64,000 nt of DNA from Diorhabda sublineata. Its lineage: Eukaryota; Arthropoda; Insecta; Coleoptera; Chrysomelidae. This document shows, in pieces, positions 29,201 to 44,200 of this stretch (the stretch's first letter is position 1; each line of letters starts with the position of its first letter). The position numbers and the translations under genes are program-made. The notes beneath the pieces were generated by a model. That model was not told where the DNA came from and did no database searches. It saw nothing but the letters and a program-made list of their open reading frames with translations. Location of the stretch: contig NC_079475.1 in the NCBI RefSeq assembly GCF_026230105.1, positions 12,478,125-12,542,124 of the forward strand, in the 5' to 3' direction.

Positions 29201-32200
29201 GATTTCTTTCTTATTGTAATGTTTGGAATAAATTATTAAATTAGAAAACAAAGTGAATTTAGTATACAGTTTTTGATAATATGGAAGGAATTTTTAATTC
29301 GAAACGTATGGTCAACACAGTCTAAACAATGATGAAGCTCAAAACCAATAGTGAAAATTGTGATGAGAATTTATAAGGGATGCGATTATAAAACACTTGT
29401 AATTAAAGTAAAGCAAAATGACAATTATTATAAAAAGCAGAACGAAAAATATTTTTATTATTCTGAATATATGCTCCTCAGAGAAAATCAATTTTTTCTT
29501 GCAGATAATCGAATTTAGTCATATCTGAAAAATTATAAACAATGGGAGCGGTGAGGTGTAGGGATATAATCGTTTAAATAACGAAACAGATGGAAAGGAC
29601 AAATGAACACACGTTTTGAAAAGAATCGATGTTTCCTAACAAAAAGTTATGAGCACAATGATTGAATAATCTTTTTAAAAAAGAATTTTTAAACGAAATC
29701 ATCTATAATTTGTTTAGATTATGTACTCGAGCCTGAACAAAATACTACAAAGACAAACGAATATATTTTTTATTGTTTGAAGACGACAAAAAACGCTGGC
29801 AGTTCGGCAAATTTTCCTTTTTTTGAAACGTCAAAATAACTGAAAATGAGAACGAATCAACTGAATCAAAAATTACAATGTTGGTAAAGGTAAAAGTTTT
29901 AATAGGAACTTATAACAGTTAAATTTGTATTGATGAAACAGATATCATCATTTTTCTACGTTCATGCAATAAACAACTTTATAGAACTACATTTAATGGA
30001 AAAAATGAATCTTTATGCACTCGTCTGTCATTATAATACAGAGGTTTGTGATCAAGACAAACATAAACATTCCAATGAGCGAAATATTTAGTCTTGTTTC
30101 TGTGAAATTACAAAGAATGGCGTATTTTATTTTATTATCAATCATATTTATTACATACTGGATTACGAAATTACTAGAGAATGTATTTTTTTTTCTAAAA
30201 TTCCATATGACTACAATTTATAAACACAAACGTAACTGCCTCAAATATATGCGATCTCGACTACAATGATTTGAATAATGAAACTCAGCAGTTCTAGAAA
30301 TATCAGACAAAAACTAATTTTTTTTCGTTAACATAGAAAAAATATTGTATGCAACTCGTGCAAAAAGTGTTTATTGCACTCCGCGTGTTGTTAAACTTGG
30401 TCTGACGGCCTCGTTAGGCCAATACACGTTGCGTGCAATAAAAACTTATTTTCTGCACTTGTTGCATAAATAACTATTAAATTGAGAGCATTGTAAGTCT
30501 TTGGAGGGTCAAGGAGTCTTAAATTGATTTCCTAAAAACCCCAATGCTCAATTGAAGTCAATAAGTGTTATCAGTGAATTTGGAAACCTAATTATTTCAA
30601 TATGAGTGTTTCGATTTTATTCCCAATATTGAATATGAATATTGGTGAACTTATTAGGGAGATTTTGTTAAGAAACACATCTTCTTCTTGATATAAGGGA
30701 TGGTAAATTCGGCCAGAGAAATTTTCGATTTATTATTTGTACATGTAAAGCTGGAGCAAATTTTAAAGTGCTGTTTCAAGACCAAAACCTAAGAGCTCTA
30801 ACAATACTTGTTTTTAAATATATTATTATATTAAAATATAATTTAGTGTGTACCGATTTAGTGAAAATCATTCTCTCTTTTCCGTTTCCGGATACTTATC
30901 TACTTCCTGTACTTAGGTCTACTTGTGACACTTATTAACCGAATTCACGAGCGATTTTAACACGTTGACTGTCAACTACAAAATAACTCATAATTCATCT
31001 TCCCTGAAAAGTTTTTTTTTCACTTAATTCAACAAAGTTTTTTTTAAAATCCAACATTTTCTATACCTTTCAGTGATAACTTTTTATTTAAATTATCATT
31101 TTTAATGATTTAATGCGATTATATGAAATTGTGAAAATTGCCTTGGTAGTCAACGTGTTAAGCGATCTTCATTAAATCGTAGTTCAGGTAATCAATTTGG
31201 CCGAATTTATCTTCCGAATTAGATATTTACTATTGGAAACTAACATAGACTACCAATTTGAAACAAGATTCTCGCGAATATTTACGCAACTAAACTATTA
31301 TTCGTACAGTGAAAGAATCTAAACTTGGAATCCCAGTATTTGAAAGTTAAGGTGTTTTCTAGAATATCAAAACTGTTTTGTCACTCAAAAATTTGAAGAA
31401 CAATTCGTCGATACCACTAATTTTAGGTTACGTACCCAGTAGAGATATCAAACTTTTCACATCATATTAGATTAGAAAAAAAAAATTTCAAGCTTCACAT
31501 AACAATCTTGGAAGTATCACCTTCACACTTTCAACCATTTAATTTTTCCGAAGACGTTCAACATTCATCGGCTACCGACAAGAAGGGAGAAACCTTGAAT
31601 GGAGCTTTTGCAATCAACTTGGCAGGAAAACTTTCGGTTTACATTGTAACGTAACACATTTCAACGGGAACGCGCGCTTAACATTTTTAAAATTCGCTAA
31701 CGCGTATGTAATAAAACTGATACCACTCGAACTTATCGGTGTTGCCACACCACGATATATATTTTGAAACCCGTTCAATTTAATCTCAACTGAAATGCCA
31801 ATTTTTTACTCGACATTGCTTTTCTTAATTTATCTTTTTTCTATACATTGAAGATAACATAACAAGCTTATTAATCCTAATGAATTTCTTGTAAGCGTCA
31901 CCAAGGAACATTATTATTGACGAGCTACCAAAGGATCTATTCCATATCCTCCTGCTAGAACTGAGCTACATTTGAAACGATGTTTGTCACATCGAATAAC
32001 TAAGAGTTTCTTGACGTTTCGACCTCTTATATAGACTGAAGCCAAATATCGTATGTATGTTCTTCCTTTCTTCCTTCAGGTCATTACCTCTTGGGAAACG
32101 GGAAAGTTCTGCAAATTGTTTGGCTGTTCCTTGTTACTGTTCTTAGTCTTGTTTCTATAATGTCTCTAGACATTCCAAAAGCAACTTCGCTTTATTATTT

Positions 32201-35200
32201 GTGGATTCATCGTATGGTCGAGGAAGATCTTTAGATCTTAGTAAGATCTAGGAAATCTTAGAAGCTCGTTGAAGGTGTCATGTTTGTAATATTTGCTCAA
32301 GTTTGATTTACTTTCTTTTTTATCCAAAAAGGAATTACCACTAGAAAAATGTGCATAAAAATCAAACCTAGTCGGTTCGTTTTTCAACTAAACTGTGACA
32401 TTATGCTGGAACATTGCGACAGAAGAAGTTTTCTTAATGAGAGAGAGGTCTCACTACACAAATATATAGAGTTTTGTTTCGAAAACTGTTTTAGATCTGT
32501 TTCTTGTTAATTCTTTATCTATACTACTTAATCCAGCGTACAGAGATTTTGGATTGTCGACGAATAGTCTTGTTCACATTGACTAGAAAAAAATACTAAT
32601 GCAAATCACATGGAAAACATAGAAATATTGAGTCATAAAAAAGTGTACCTCAATACCTAATAGTTACGAAGAAACTTGTATTAGAAATTTGACTTTATCT
32701 AACGATCAGCTTCATGGTTGCTAACTGGCTAAATATCATATTAACCATAATTTTTTTGAAATTTTTAGACCCAGTTCATTTTTGTTTGGTATATTTTTAT
32801 TTTGAAACCAAATATATCACAACAATATGGTGTAGAAATTTCGGAACGATACTCTTAAGAATGAGAGGGAATAATCGAAAATTACTACATTTTAATTTGC
32901 GGCTAGTTTGTTATAAACTTCTAGAATCGAAGTTAGTCAATATACTAGATTAGTCTTGGGAGTTTTTTGGACTTTTGAAGCCGCGCCAAAAATGATAGTG
33001 ATAGAGGTAAGTGAGGTGAATCGCATAACCAGAACAAATCAGCGAGCTCATGTGAATTTTATCATTTTCCTACAATTTTTTTGGATAGAAATAGTGTGTA
33101 GCGCCAAAGTGTATGAATACGTCTATAAATAGTTCAAACAAACTCTTTGTTTATGTTGCAATAAATCCGAAAAAAGACTAAATTTGTGGTTACAATTAAC
33201 TCTTGCCCAAGGAGGATTGTAAAGCATACGAATGTTTTTATGTGTGAATATCACTTTGATGTAAGTAAAATTATAAACTTCATCTTATACTAGTCAGTAG
33301 CTGTAAATGTCGGTTTTCTACAACAATTTTTATACCTGCTTAATAGGGCTTATTCTTGCTTATGTGTTGAAATGATCTTTTTCAACCGTATATTTCACCA
33401 GAATACCGCGCTTGGTGAGATTTTCTTATCAAATATAATATTAGATATTAGATCATATCAGGAATAATATGCAATTGTAGATGCAAAAAAACTACGATAT
33501 ATAAAAGTACAGTAAAAATATAATTTTCTCGATGGCCGTTTTTTTCAACCTCCGATCGCTCCGTGCAGACACTATGCGAGCAGAAGAAAGCGCTGTAGGC
33601 GACTTCGAAGCTCTCGCACAACACACTCCGCCATTGTGGACATTTAGGCGCCAGTCGGCGTTGTGCTACAGCCACGTAAACATGTCCGCCATTATTGATG
33701 CTCTCGCCAAGTGTCAATTGCGAATTTTTCTATAGGCTTAAGGCTGTAATGCTGCGGAAATCCATCGAAGAATGAGTTTTGGTATGGGGAAAACTTCATG
33801 AGTGATGGTGTTGTGAGTGAATGGTGTCGAAATTTTAAAGATGGCCGTGCATGATGAAGGGAGCTAAGGATACAAATCTGACCCGGTTTAACAGAATGGT
33901 TGAAAAACCGCAGATTCACCCTTACTGCTTTGTTTACGGAATTTCCAGAATATTCAAGGTCTATTTGGTACTCTATTCTTACTGAACTGTTAGGCTACAT
34001 CGGCAGCAACTTTCTTTGAAGAGGTTATTCAAAAGCTTGTACACAGATATGACAAATGTCTGAATCTCTTCGGTGATTATGTCGAAAAGTAACCAATCCT
34101 TTGATTATGAAATTATTGTTTTATTATATGAACTTTATAGCTTATCAGAGGTTGAAATAAAAACGGCGCTCGTATTATGGTAAAGTGGGAATCACTTTTA
34201 TACCTAATGGAACCAATAATTTGGACTCTAAAAGATCTTTATCAGAAGGATAAAAATAAAGTGAATATCCTATGGGATCGGATGAGTAAAAAATTATATA
34301 TAGGCTGGTACATCTTCCTGTTGCGGTTAACCACCACAGAGTGTAAATGGCTAGTACTCGCGAAGACTCATATGGAGATTCATTAGGAAGCGTGAGAATA
34401 TGGACCTGGCTTTAGGTGAATACCCAGGACAGTAAAATACTTAGAAGATTAGATTAGAAATGTGGGTTGATCTTAAGATTGGGTGCATTCTTTCCTTCAT
34501 AAAAAAATGAAACGCCTGAATAGAGATTGTTGAAAATATTTTTGTCGTTGAATCAGCCTTTCTTTCCTGTTCTAGCGTTTGAAAAGATAATAACATCGAA
34601 AGGAAATAAATCTCCAAAATACGTGTCTAGATGTAAAATATTATTTCAGAAATGGGAATCTGTTCGATAAAGAGGTATAATGATGAAATATTTATATCTT
34701 GTTACTGATTACTATCAAAACAGTCCTAAAATTATTTAGTACAAACTCTTCTCAATCTCTTGTTATTACATGGCAATTGGCAACACTGTTACGTTAGTTT
34801 AGTACGTTAGACCGCTAGATAAACTATTACGTTATGCTCGTGTAATAAATAATGAGTTTGATATAAACTTGCCGTAAGTAAGGTAATACAGGATGTTGTT
34901 CGACAGAAAAAGGATGTATAGGGCGATACACCTGAGTTAACATCCGTAAATTAGTTAAAAAATTAACAAAAAAAGGAACAACGACCTTTCTGCACTTGGT
35001 ATATTGATTGAATATGATTCTTTGTGTAAGGTTGATATTCGCAACATAAATTTCAGTTAAATATAAAGGATGTCTCACAAAATGTGCAGAATAAATAGAC
35101 ATTTTTTTGAGAATATTGGTAAAGCCCGTTGCCACACTGATTTAATTTCTGAACACTATTTTCTTTTAAATAAATCTCCTCAGTTATGTGGAGAACACTA

Positions 35201-38200
35201 GGTAACATTATAAAAACGCGATAGAAGTACATATTTTCGTACATAATTAGTAGTCAAATGAAGAGCATCTTTTCCTTCTGACTTCAGTAAATGTGTTTGG
35301 TTTTCGTGAGGGTACGTGATCCTCTATATTCCTCAAAAGTAGAAGTTGTAGTCTTTACTAAATTATTCATGCACCTTGTATATTTAGCCTATATATCTAA
35401 GGCCGTTGAAAATGGTGTGAAACGCGTTGTTTATTAGATCCCATCTTTCGAAGAACGTAACTGTGTCAAATTTTATTTTCACGCCAGCCCCAGGGGAAAT
35501 TCCATACCCCCATATTTTTTTTTTCATAAAAATTTTGTGTTTCATCAAACTAAAGGGGAAATTTCTCACTTAACCTTGATAATTTGGAATAACAATTATA
35601 AGGCGATGTTTATGAAATTGAAAAAGATTTTCGCAAAGTTCTTTGTGAATGCATATAAACTTTTTTTCTTCAACTTTTTATTCATATAATTTGTCATCAC
35701 ATTTTATAATATATAATTTAGACTTGAAAAGTAAAAGTTATTCAATGTTATTATCGATCGTGATGATTTCCCTTCTCCCATCACGGTCACCGATCGTTTT
35801 TATTTTTATGTAGTTAGAAACTGAGTTTATAAATACGTTTATCGTGATATATTCTGATTAAGAACTAACAGTCGACCATAGAAAGTAATTGCAGATTTCT
35901 ACTGGTCGCTAATTAAGTAGATGTTATAATTAATTGAATCACTGAATCGAATCATTCATCAAAATAATTATACGAAACATATCAACGAGTGGGAATTGCT
36001 CTTGATTCGGAGTATTTTTACAGTTGCTCTGAAGATTGAGATAGTAATCTAGAAAAATAACAGTTGGGATGATACAGACAAGAGGAACTGGAGCAATAAA
36101 ATGAAAAGTTTTCTATAACATGCTGGTGTACAAATATGAGTTATACTAATGATATAGCATTTGCACGTATTTATACAAAAAAACTGGAAATCTCAATTTT
36201 TTAAATACAATTAAAATAACTCAAAATTATTGCTAGATTATTTTTGAGTAAATTCCGATTTATACAATTTTCATGTTTTTGAAATATTTTTCATTATTCC
36301 ATTATTCTTCAATACCAAAATTAAACTTCATATGCACGCACATATGCTGCAAAAATACTCACTTTTTCGTCAAATTCGTGGAGTAAAAAGATTTTTTATT
36401 ATAATCGCCGTTAGTATTTTTCATTAACGATACCACTTTCTAATTACCATGTATGATTTAGGCTACTGCCCACACATACTTTAGTTCAGTCCAAATATAA
36501 GATATAAATAAAAAAAACACAACGTTTTCTGTAGCATAATATTGAATTAGGAACAATATATTCGATAATTATATATGAAACAAAATACCTCATAAATAAC
36601 GGCCCTTTTGACGAAATTCTCAATAACGTATTGAATACATTTGACGGTATTTCATTGATACAGTTTCTAATTTCGGCTTCAAATGCTTCGATGGTTGCAG
36701 GCTTATTGGCATAAACCAGTGACTTCAGATAACCCCACAGCAATTGGCTAAGTTTAAGGGCGTTAAATCGCAAGAACGTAGAAGCCAATTTTGGTAAACA
36801 AATCGAGAAATGACACGATCCTTAGCAAACTCGTGCAAGATTGTGAATTTTTCCCATGTAGCACCGTCCTGCTAAAACCACACGTCATCAAGATTAATAG
36901 TTTCCAAGTGAAACACAAGATACCGTGTTATCATAGCACGATAACGTTCGTCATTATTTACCGTTACTGCATTACCTTCTTCCTTTTCGAAGAAAAGCGA
37001 TTCAATTATTCCTCGATACCATAATGTACACCATACAGTGACCTGTTGGGCAGTTTACTTACTCAAGGATCTAATTCTGTAAATCTTTAGTAAGATTTCG
37101 TTCTAGTGTGTCTGTTGTGTCCAATAGAGAATTGACGTCTCTGGCCTTTCTGTCACACTCTCGTGAACTGACGTTTTATTTTGAACGACCTTTACGAGCT
37201 CGTATCGTGTGTTTCACATAACTAACCGAACCAGTACTCACAGATATATTAGGCACATAATTTGGACCGTACATTAGACGCACTTTACGAATGGTGGCAA
37301 TTGAACTTGCACCATTTTGATAATAATTTTTGACAATCAGTACAGTGTTTACTCACTTCCACCTGACAATTTTTTATCTGTCTTGTAATAATCATGTGAC
37401 AATGCGACTGTCAAACATGGCACGCAATTCTAATCTTGGGGTGCTCGTTCTTTTATTGATACACCCTTTATATTTTGAGAAAAACTAAAATATTAACTTT
37501 ATCATATATCGGTGTAAAAAATAATGATATAATAGTGGTTGTTTCTATTATTTATTTGTTAAGATATTCGAATTTCTGTTTATTTAACTAATGATAGTCT
37601 GTTGAATTCTATCGTGAAATTGTTTCATGCATAGCAAATTAACTTTTTTATTGTACTGAAGCAGATTTGGAGCAATATTCTGCATGATTGATTTTACTCC
37701 TTTTGTTCTTTTACACACTTTACCTTGAAGATCCACCTGAGTTATATACAATGGGTATTTTATTGATTATTATCTATACACTCAGAAAGCCTGAATGTCA
37801 TAAATTGTTTATAACTAACAACTTAGTTCGAGATATACAAAATAAACTTTATTAAAAAATTTCCGAACAAAATATTTCATCACTAGTGAAATGGTATATA
37901 TACATATTTGACTAAATATAACATTAATTTATTTTCAAAATATTATAATTCTAAAATCGATCACAAAAAGGAACTCATAACCAAAATAACCCTGAGAACA
38001 ACTAGATTGTGGTTTGTTGGAAATAGAAGATGAAATAATATTATTTAAATATAAGAAAAGAGTTATGTGAGGTACTAAAATAGAGAAAACTATGTATGTT
38101 TCATCAAAATGATTGGGTTTTTCATTTAGATACGTACATGCAAACGACATGTTCTCGTTCAAGGGTTTTTATGAAGAGATTGTAACTACGCGTTACAAAG

Positions 38201-41200
38201 AAAGGAAGATATAATTTACCTTCAGTGTCTGAAGACGATAACCTGGTTATCGAAACGCGCGTCAGACAGTGTAATTGTGAGTGTTGGTATAGTGGTAGTG
38301 TAAACAGTGTATTAAGAAAGGTATTTTCAGTACTGGTTTTATGTAAAAAATGTATGAATCATATATTATTTTGTTTGTGTGATATTTTACGACATATATT
38401 AGATGATGTAAACTGTATTTCGAGCTGTATTTCGATTTGCAGAGTAAAAACTTGGAATTAGTAAGACAATAAAAGAAGATGTCTTATAGTTAGCTATAAA
38501 AGTAATCGGAATTAGCTTAGGTTGGATTGAATCAATTCAAAGAAATAGTTAGAATCTTGACAGCAAAGTGCAATTCACATCAAGTTACTTCGACTTCCTT
38601 CACTTTCGTTTGTTCTTAAAATGTGGAAAACATGGTGTTTTATTTTCTATTTCAATCCGCCCAATCGTGAAAAAAAGACTACCATGAATAACCATTATTT
38701 CTCGTCATAGAAAAACATCTATAAGTATCTAAGGGATGGAAAATGAGGCTGCGTCAAAAATACTTCGTTTCAATCTTACCACAAATCTGGACTATTCACT
38801 GATGGAAGTAACGAGAAATCATTTAATTGTAGAGAACGGAAGCTTCTTACATCTTGCAAGTTGGTTATAGCCTAATATTGGTCGGGTAAACAATTATTAG
38901 ATAATAGAGAGAAAATGACAAAATGTTAAGAGACGGCGTTTGTGAATAGAATTTATTTATGAAAATAACTATATTGAAAAAAGCATTCAATAGGTCTGAG
39001 TGGTAGGTTGGAGAAACCGTGGGTTAATCAGTGAAAGTATTTGGAGATAATAAATACATACCACACAATATTACATAAAACGAAATAATAGGTATTGTTT
39101 AAGTTTCGAGGACAGTTATGTGAACGTAAAAATAAAATATTTGAATTTTGATCCTCATAAACTGAGACATTTTTAGATAATAGAATATATATATAGAAAA
39201 ATAATTATATTCCGAGGTGTGTCGTGTCAAGAGGAATTATATCGGAGCCATATAGATGGGTAGCTAACTAATAATAGTAACTAAAACTGTGATCTGATCG
39301 TATAGAAACATACCATTCCGTACGAGTCAATAGAGGAACCGGCTATGTTATAGTTGAGCTAGACGGAATCGATTTATACAGATTGAAGAATTCACGAAGC
39401 CTCTGGATATACTGATTGAAGAAGCGAAACTCACGTGGTGATCGTCGGAGATTTGAGGCATTCCGCTAGGGGTAGAAAAGAAACTAACGTGAATGGGCGA
39501 GCGTTACTAGAGTCTACGTCCACGTTGAATGATGCCCTGCTGAACGATAGCGAAGATTCTACATTTACAAGAGGAAAGGCAAGCTCAATAATAGATGTCA
39601 CTTTCGTAAGTAGCAATCTAGTCAAAGGAAACAACTCCTGACAGGTATTCGATATCTATCCGGTGATATCTACAGGGAGTGTACCAAGCTAGCACAACGT
39701 GGCCGGAAGAAATTAAACTTCAAAGAGCTAGAGCCTGAATACAAAGAGGCGAAGCCGTCAATTTCAGTAAGAGGTAATGCTGACGAAATGGAGGGTGACT
39801 CGTGGGGCAATCCGTAATAGGTGGTTTAAAGGCTTATCTGTTCCACAGTCGATATGCCCGCTGCTTTTGGAGAAGATTGTGACAGCTTAGTTTCCTTAAA
39901 AATCCAGAACTCCATCTTTATGTAAAACAGCAGAATGCAAAGAGAGAGGATTCCGGAAATTACAGTAAAACAACTGGAAAAAGCTTGCAACAGAGTGGGA
40001 AACATCAAGACCTCTGGTCCTGGAGACATCTGTGTCGTGCCAAACCGTTTCCCCTAGTTGCAGAGTACGTATTAAAAAAATGATTAAGCATTCATTCGAG
40101 ATCTGGCGGTCTGATGATGCATATTTTCTTCACATTCAATATCAACTATTACAATATATGTATGGTAACGGTTCGTTGAACAGTCACTTTTTTATAGAAA
40201 TCCATTTATAGTCAAGTGAAATGAACAGACAAATTGAAGGAATTTAAAAGGAAATTACGACGTAATATTATTTACCATCGCATTTAAGTAGAAGTAGCAA
40301 ATAGTTGTCTATCATAATTTGTTGAATTAAGGTTAATACAAACTGTTACGTATTGATCATGATTATTACGAAGACAAATATGAACTAATAGCCTTTCTAA
40401 TTACAATTACAATAACTGACATAATTGAGCAGAAACTGTGCAAATTAATTTGAATAAACAGAAGTGATATTCATATACCACACATATTGCTGTTGCATCA
40501 AGAAGAAAATCTTTGGGAGAATCTACTCTATAGTTTGTGTCAACCAAACGTCACCGATACTGAAGAAAGATTTTGATAGATCCCATTATTTTTCAATTCA
40601 CTTTGTTTTAGCCGCTTCCAATTTAGACATTTGATTTACAACCAACAATGTATCATCAATCAAATGAAATCTAGATTATTAACCGTTCAAAAAATCAAAA
40701 GTTTACGATATACACAAAATAAGTCGTGAAAAATTAATCTGTTACTGTAGTAACTGAAAAAAGAATAAGTATCCTTGGAAATGGTGTCCAGAGACAAATT
40801 TAGCAAATGACGTCACTTAATTTACGAGAACCTCAAAATAACTAACTTTAAGGCAACAAGTTGGGGATGACAAATAACAGAATAAAAATATTTTATAATT
40901 TCCTTATGTTTTATTCCTTTTGGAATAAAAAATAAGCATGTCAAAAATTAGAATATAAGGACAACCATATGTCCAATAAGCGCGAAACGTGGGAAAAGAA
41001 AGTGCATTGAAAAGTTGGAGGAGTATCTGAAAATGAAAAATAGAGAAGACGTAAAATAACAATAATGAGGTTGTGAAAACTAATAATGAAATAAATTAGA
41101 GCACAAAGATGGGAAAGCTAATCCACTATCGAAAATAATAGAAGAAAATAAGAAAAAACGACTTAACATGGATGCAAACAAGGAAAATGGTTGAAAGATA

Positions 41201-44200
41201 TGAAGTTTATGAAATTAATGCTTAAAAATAAAAGAACGGAACATTGTTTATAGTTTTGGACTAAACAATACTATAAGAAATGAGATCACCTGAGAAGCTA
41301 TTAAAAAATAGTTACGTTGATTTAAGAATACGAATATGAAAAAAGAAATTTTATATATCCAATTGAACTTAATATGATCTGCATTACAAAAATTATGTTA
41401 AGAATATAAAAAAAATCAAACATAAAGAATCCGCAATCAAGATTCACGAGAAGGACGAATTGGTGAAGTGTAATAAGTAATAGATATTTCACAAACATGA
41501 ATAGATGGGGTTTCAAGACGAATAATATTCTAGCTAATTAAAATGACATGTACAGCGTAAATCAAAATTGAGATATTTGTGCAAAATGTCAAAAAGTGTG
41601 ATTTTTAATCAAATGCTAATATACTGATTTTTTTTTATTGTCACCCATAATTTATTTCAAATACAATATTAATTAAAAATGTATGGATAAATAAACAATA
41701 AGCTTAATATACATACTTACTTTTCCGTCTCCTTACCATATCTTTCAAATAGTTCCCATTCCAATAAAACTCACCCTCATCACAGTCATAAGTTGAAAAT
41801 ATCAACAACATCAATTGCATTTCCTGTTATACACTTTAGAACACATAACAAAGGCTATAAATCGACACTCCGAATTTGTTTGACATTCGCGAAGTGATCA
41901 CAATACATCACTGACGTTAAATATAAATTTTCATTTGTGTCAACTTGAAGTGACCGACATGTATATTTGGGTCCGGTTTCTTGACGTTCTATTAAAGTGC
42001 CAGATAGTTATTAGTCGATTAACTTTAGTAGGAACTTTTAATAGTCAAATAAATGTTTACTGTTTCTTCACTCTAGTTTGTTTGAATCCGATTAACTAAT
42101 AAGTATTTACCGATTTATTCCGTAAGTACTTAACAAATAGTCTTCTGTTGGTAACACTGTGAAAGATGTCTAAATAGCAATCGTCCATATATTAAATAAG
42201 GAAAGAAATAGGCAAAAAACCGTACTTCTATTGACAGTTTCCTGTGATTTGTGCTTAATTGCACGTGTTTTGTTAAGGTTATGTTGAAGTAGTCTCTAGT
42301 TAAAGAAAGTAGCGTTGGTCTGAAAATTATAGTTTATACTGGAAATAGTTAATAGGAAAAGAAAAAAGAAAACGGTAAAAAAATTTCATCATCGAACCAA
42401 AAATTGTAATAATTTTATAATGAACAGAATAAGCTCTTTCTTCTAGAATTTGCTGTATTTTCTCAATCAATTTTTCATCAGACAAATCTTCTAAATCTTG
42501 AAAAGCATTCATATCAAATATTTAATTATTTGTATAACGAATATTTCCAAAAATGAACTAATCAAATATACGTATAATAATTAAACAAACCACTTTTGAT
42601 GTTTGATATTTTAGGTTAAGTTTCTACTATACTCTTTAATTGACACTTGTCAATTGTTGTTGGCAAATAACTCGATTTATTAGGAGGTTTAATTTATCAT
42701 AAGGTGAAAAAGCCGAATTTTTGGTTATTCGGTAAATAATAGGTATTAAGGACTTTATTAGGAAGTGAAGAAACCCGGCCTTAACCTAAAACAATCTTTT
42801 GTTACTGTTACTAGGTTACGTGAAAAAAGGAATAATGAGTAGTATGTTGAACTAAAAATTATTAAGCGTAAGAGCGGTTGTACACGTCCGGACAACGGAC
42901 CGTCTATAAACGGCTATCCTTGTATACATATATTTTTTTACCGGATGGTAGTTAATAGTTTTGAACTGATAGTCAGAGATTACGCACGTGTGAAATGAAT
43001 AATAAGAAAAAAACTCGTATTGGCCTACTATTTGTACAAGAAGAAACAAAAAGAATTAGAAAAACGTAAAAAGTTGTTGTGGATGCATCTTATATTTCCC
43101 ACAACTCGACTTTAGCACTTTTGGGTTTTGTCCCACAGTACAAGCCTATTTTTAACAAGTGATGGGTATCGATGGTTTCACGAAAACATCGATGTTCTTT
43201 CAATCGATAATTTTCTTTCGATGTTTCGCAGTTATCGATGGTTTTAAATAAACATCGGTAATTTCAATAATTCCTAGTTGTTGAAAAGCTACTTCAATTA
43301 ATAAATTTCAAATTAGCCAAGACTAATTATTTCATTATTTGATTCCCCTCCCATGAATAAAGAATGTTGTGGAAAACGGGTGTACGTTATGAGTGAATTC
43401 AGAGCGCATGAAAAAAAAAGAAACTATCGATAGATAAATCAATCAATTAAAACCCTCTGGCTTTCTGGAAAATGATGGAGGACACTTTCCCCTTCTATTT
43501 TTCAAATATTATTCAAATATGTCTATTCTCCCAAGCAGGTCTGATTTTGAACTCTCTCAGAAATCGCCTCTCAAAGGATATGGCTGTGAAACTTATTTTT
43601 CTTCATGAACTAGATGACAAATTTTGGGAAATTTAATACCCGATATTTTTATTCCAAATTTTTTTTCTTTTTAATACTAATTTATCAGTTGTTCTATATT
43701 GTTTTTTTTTGTTTTTAATAATTATTACAGCTTAAATTGTAAAATTTATTTCTTTTCAATAAAGTTTGTTTTGAAGCTCGCAATCTTGTTTATCTTCTAA
43801 TTATTTTTATGTAATAATGAGTGAAAAATTACAGATGATTTTTAATCATGTAATACAGCTAAATACACATTAAAAATAACTGGGTTTCGTTTTCGAATTT
43901 ATAAATTAATTTCAGGATTTTCTTTACCAATGAATTTTAGAGAAACAAAAACTTTACCTATCAGCTATTACACAAAATCAGTTAATTTACAATTTTTCAT
44001 ATTTTCATGAAAATATGATCTTAATTGTTTTCTTTTTCTTTTTTGTTCTTTTAGGAAAACGTCGATGATTTTCTTCTGATGATTATCAGCCATCGATGTT
44101 CACTAAATGAAAAAACCGATACCCATCCCTATACTTCAATTAAACTTATTAGGTTTTTTCCAACCCATCTAAAAACCGCCCTCGGTACGGTGACGATTCT

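Noticed and set aside
33448..33717. Minus-strand ORF with six cysteines
   Set aside because: It is antisense to the leader of the HTH_48 mariner relic and shows no family pattern.
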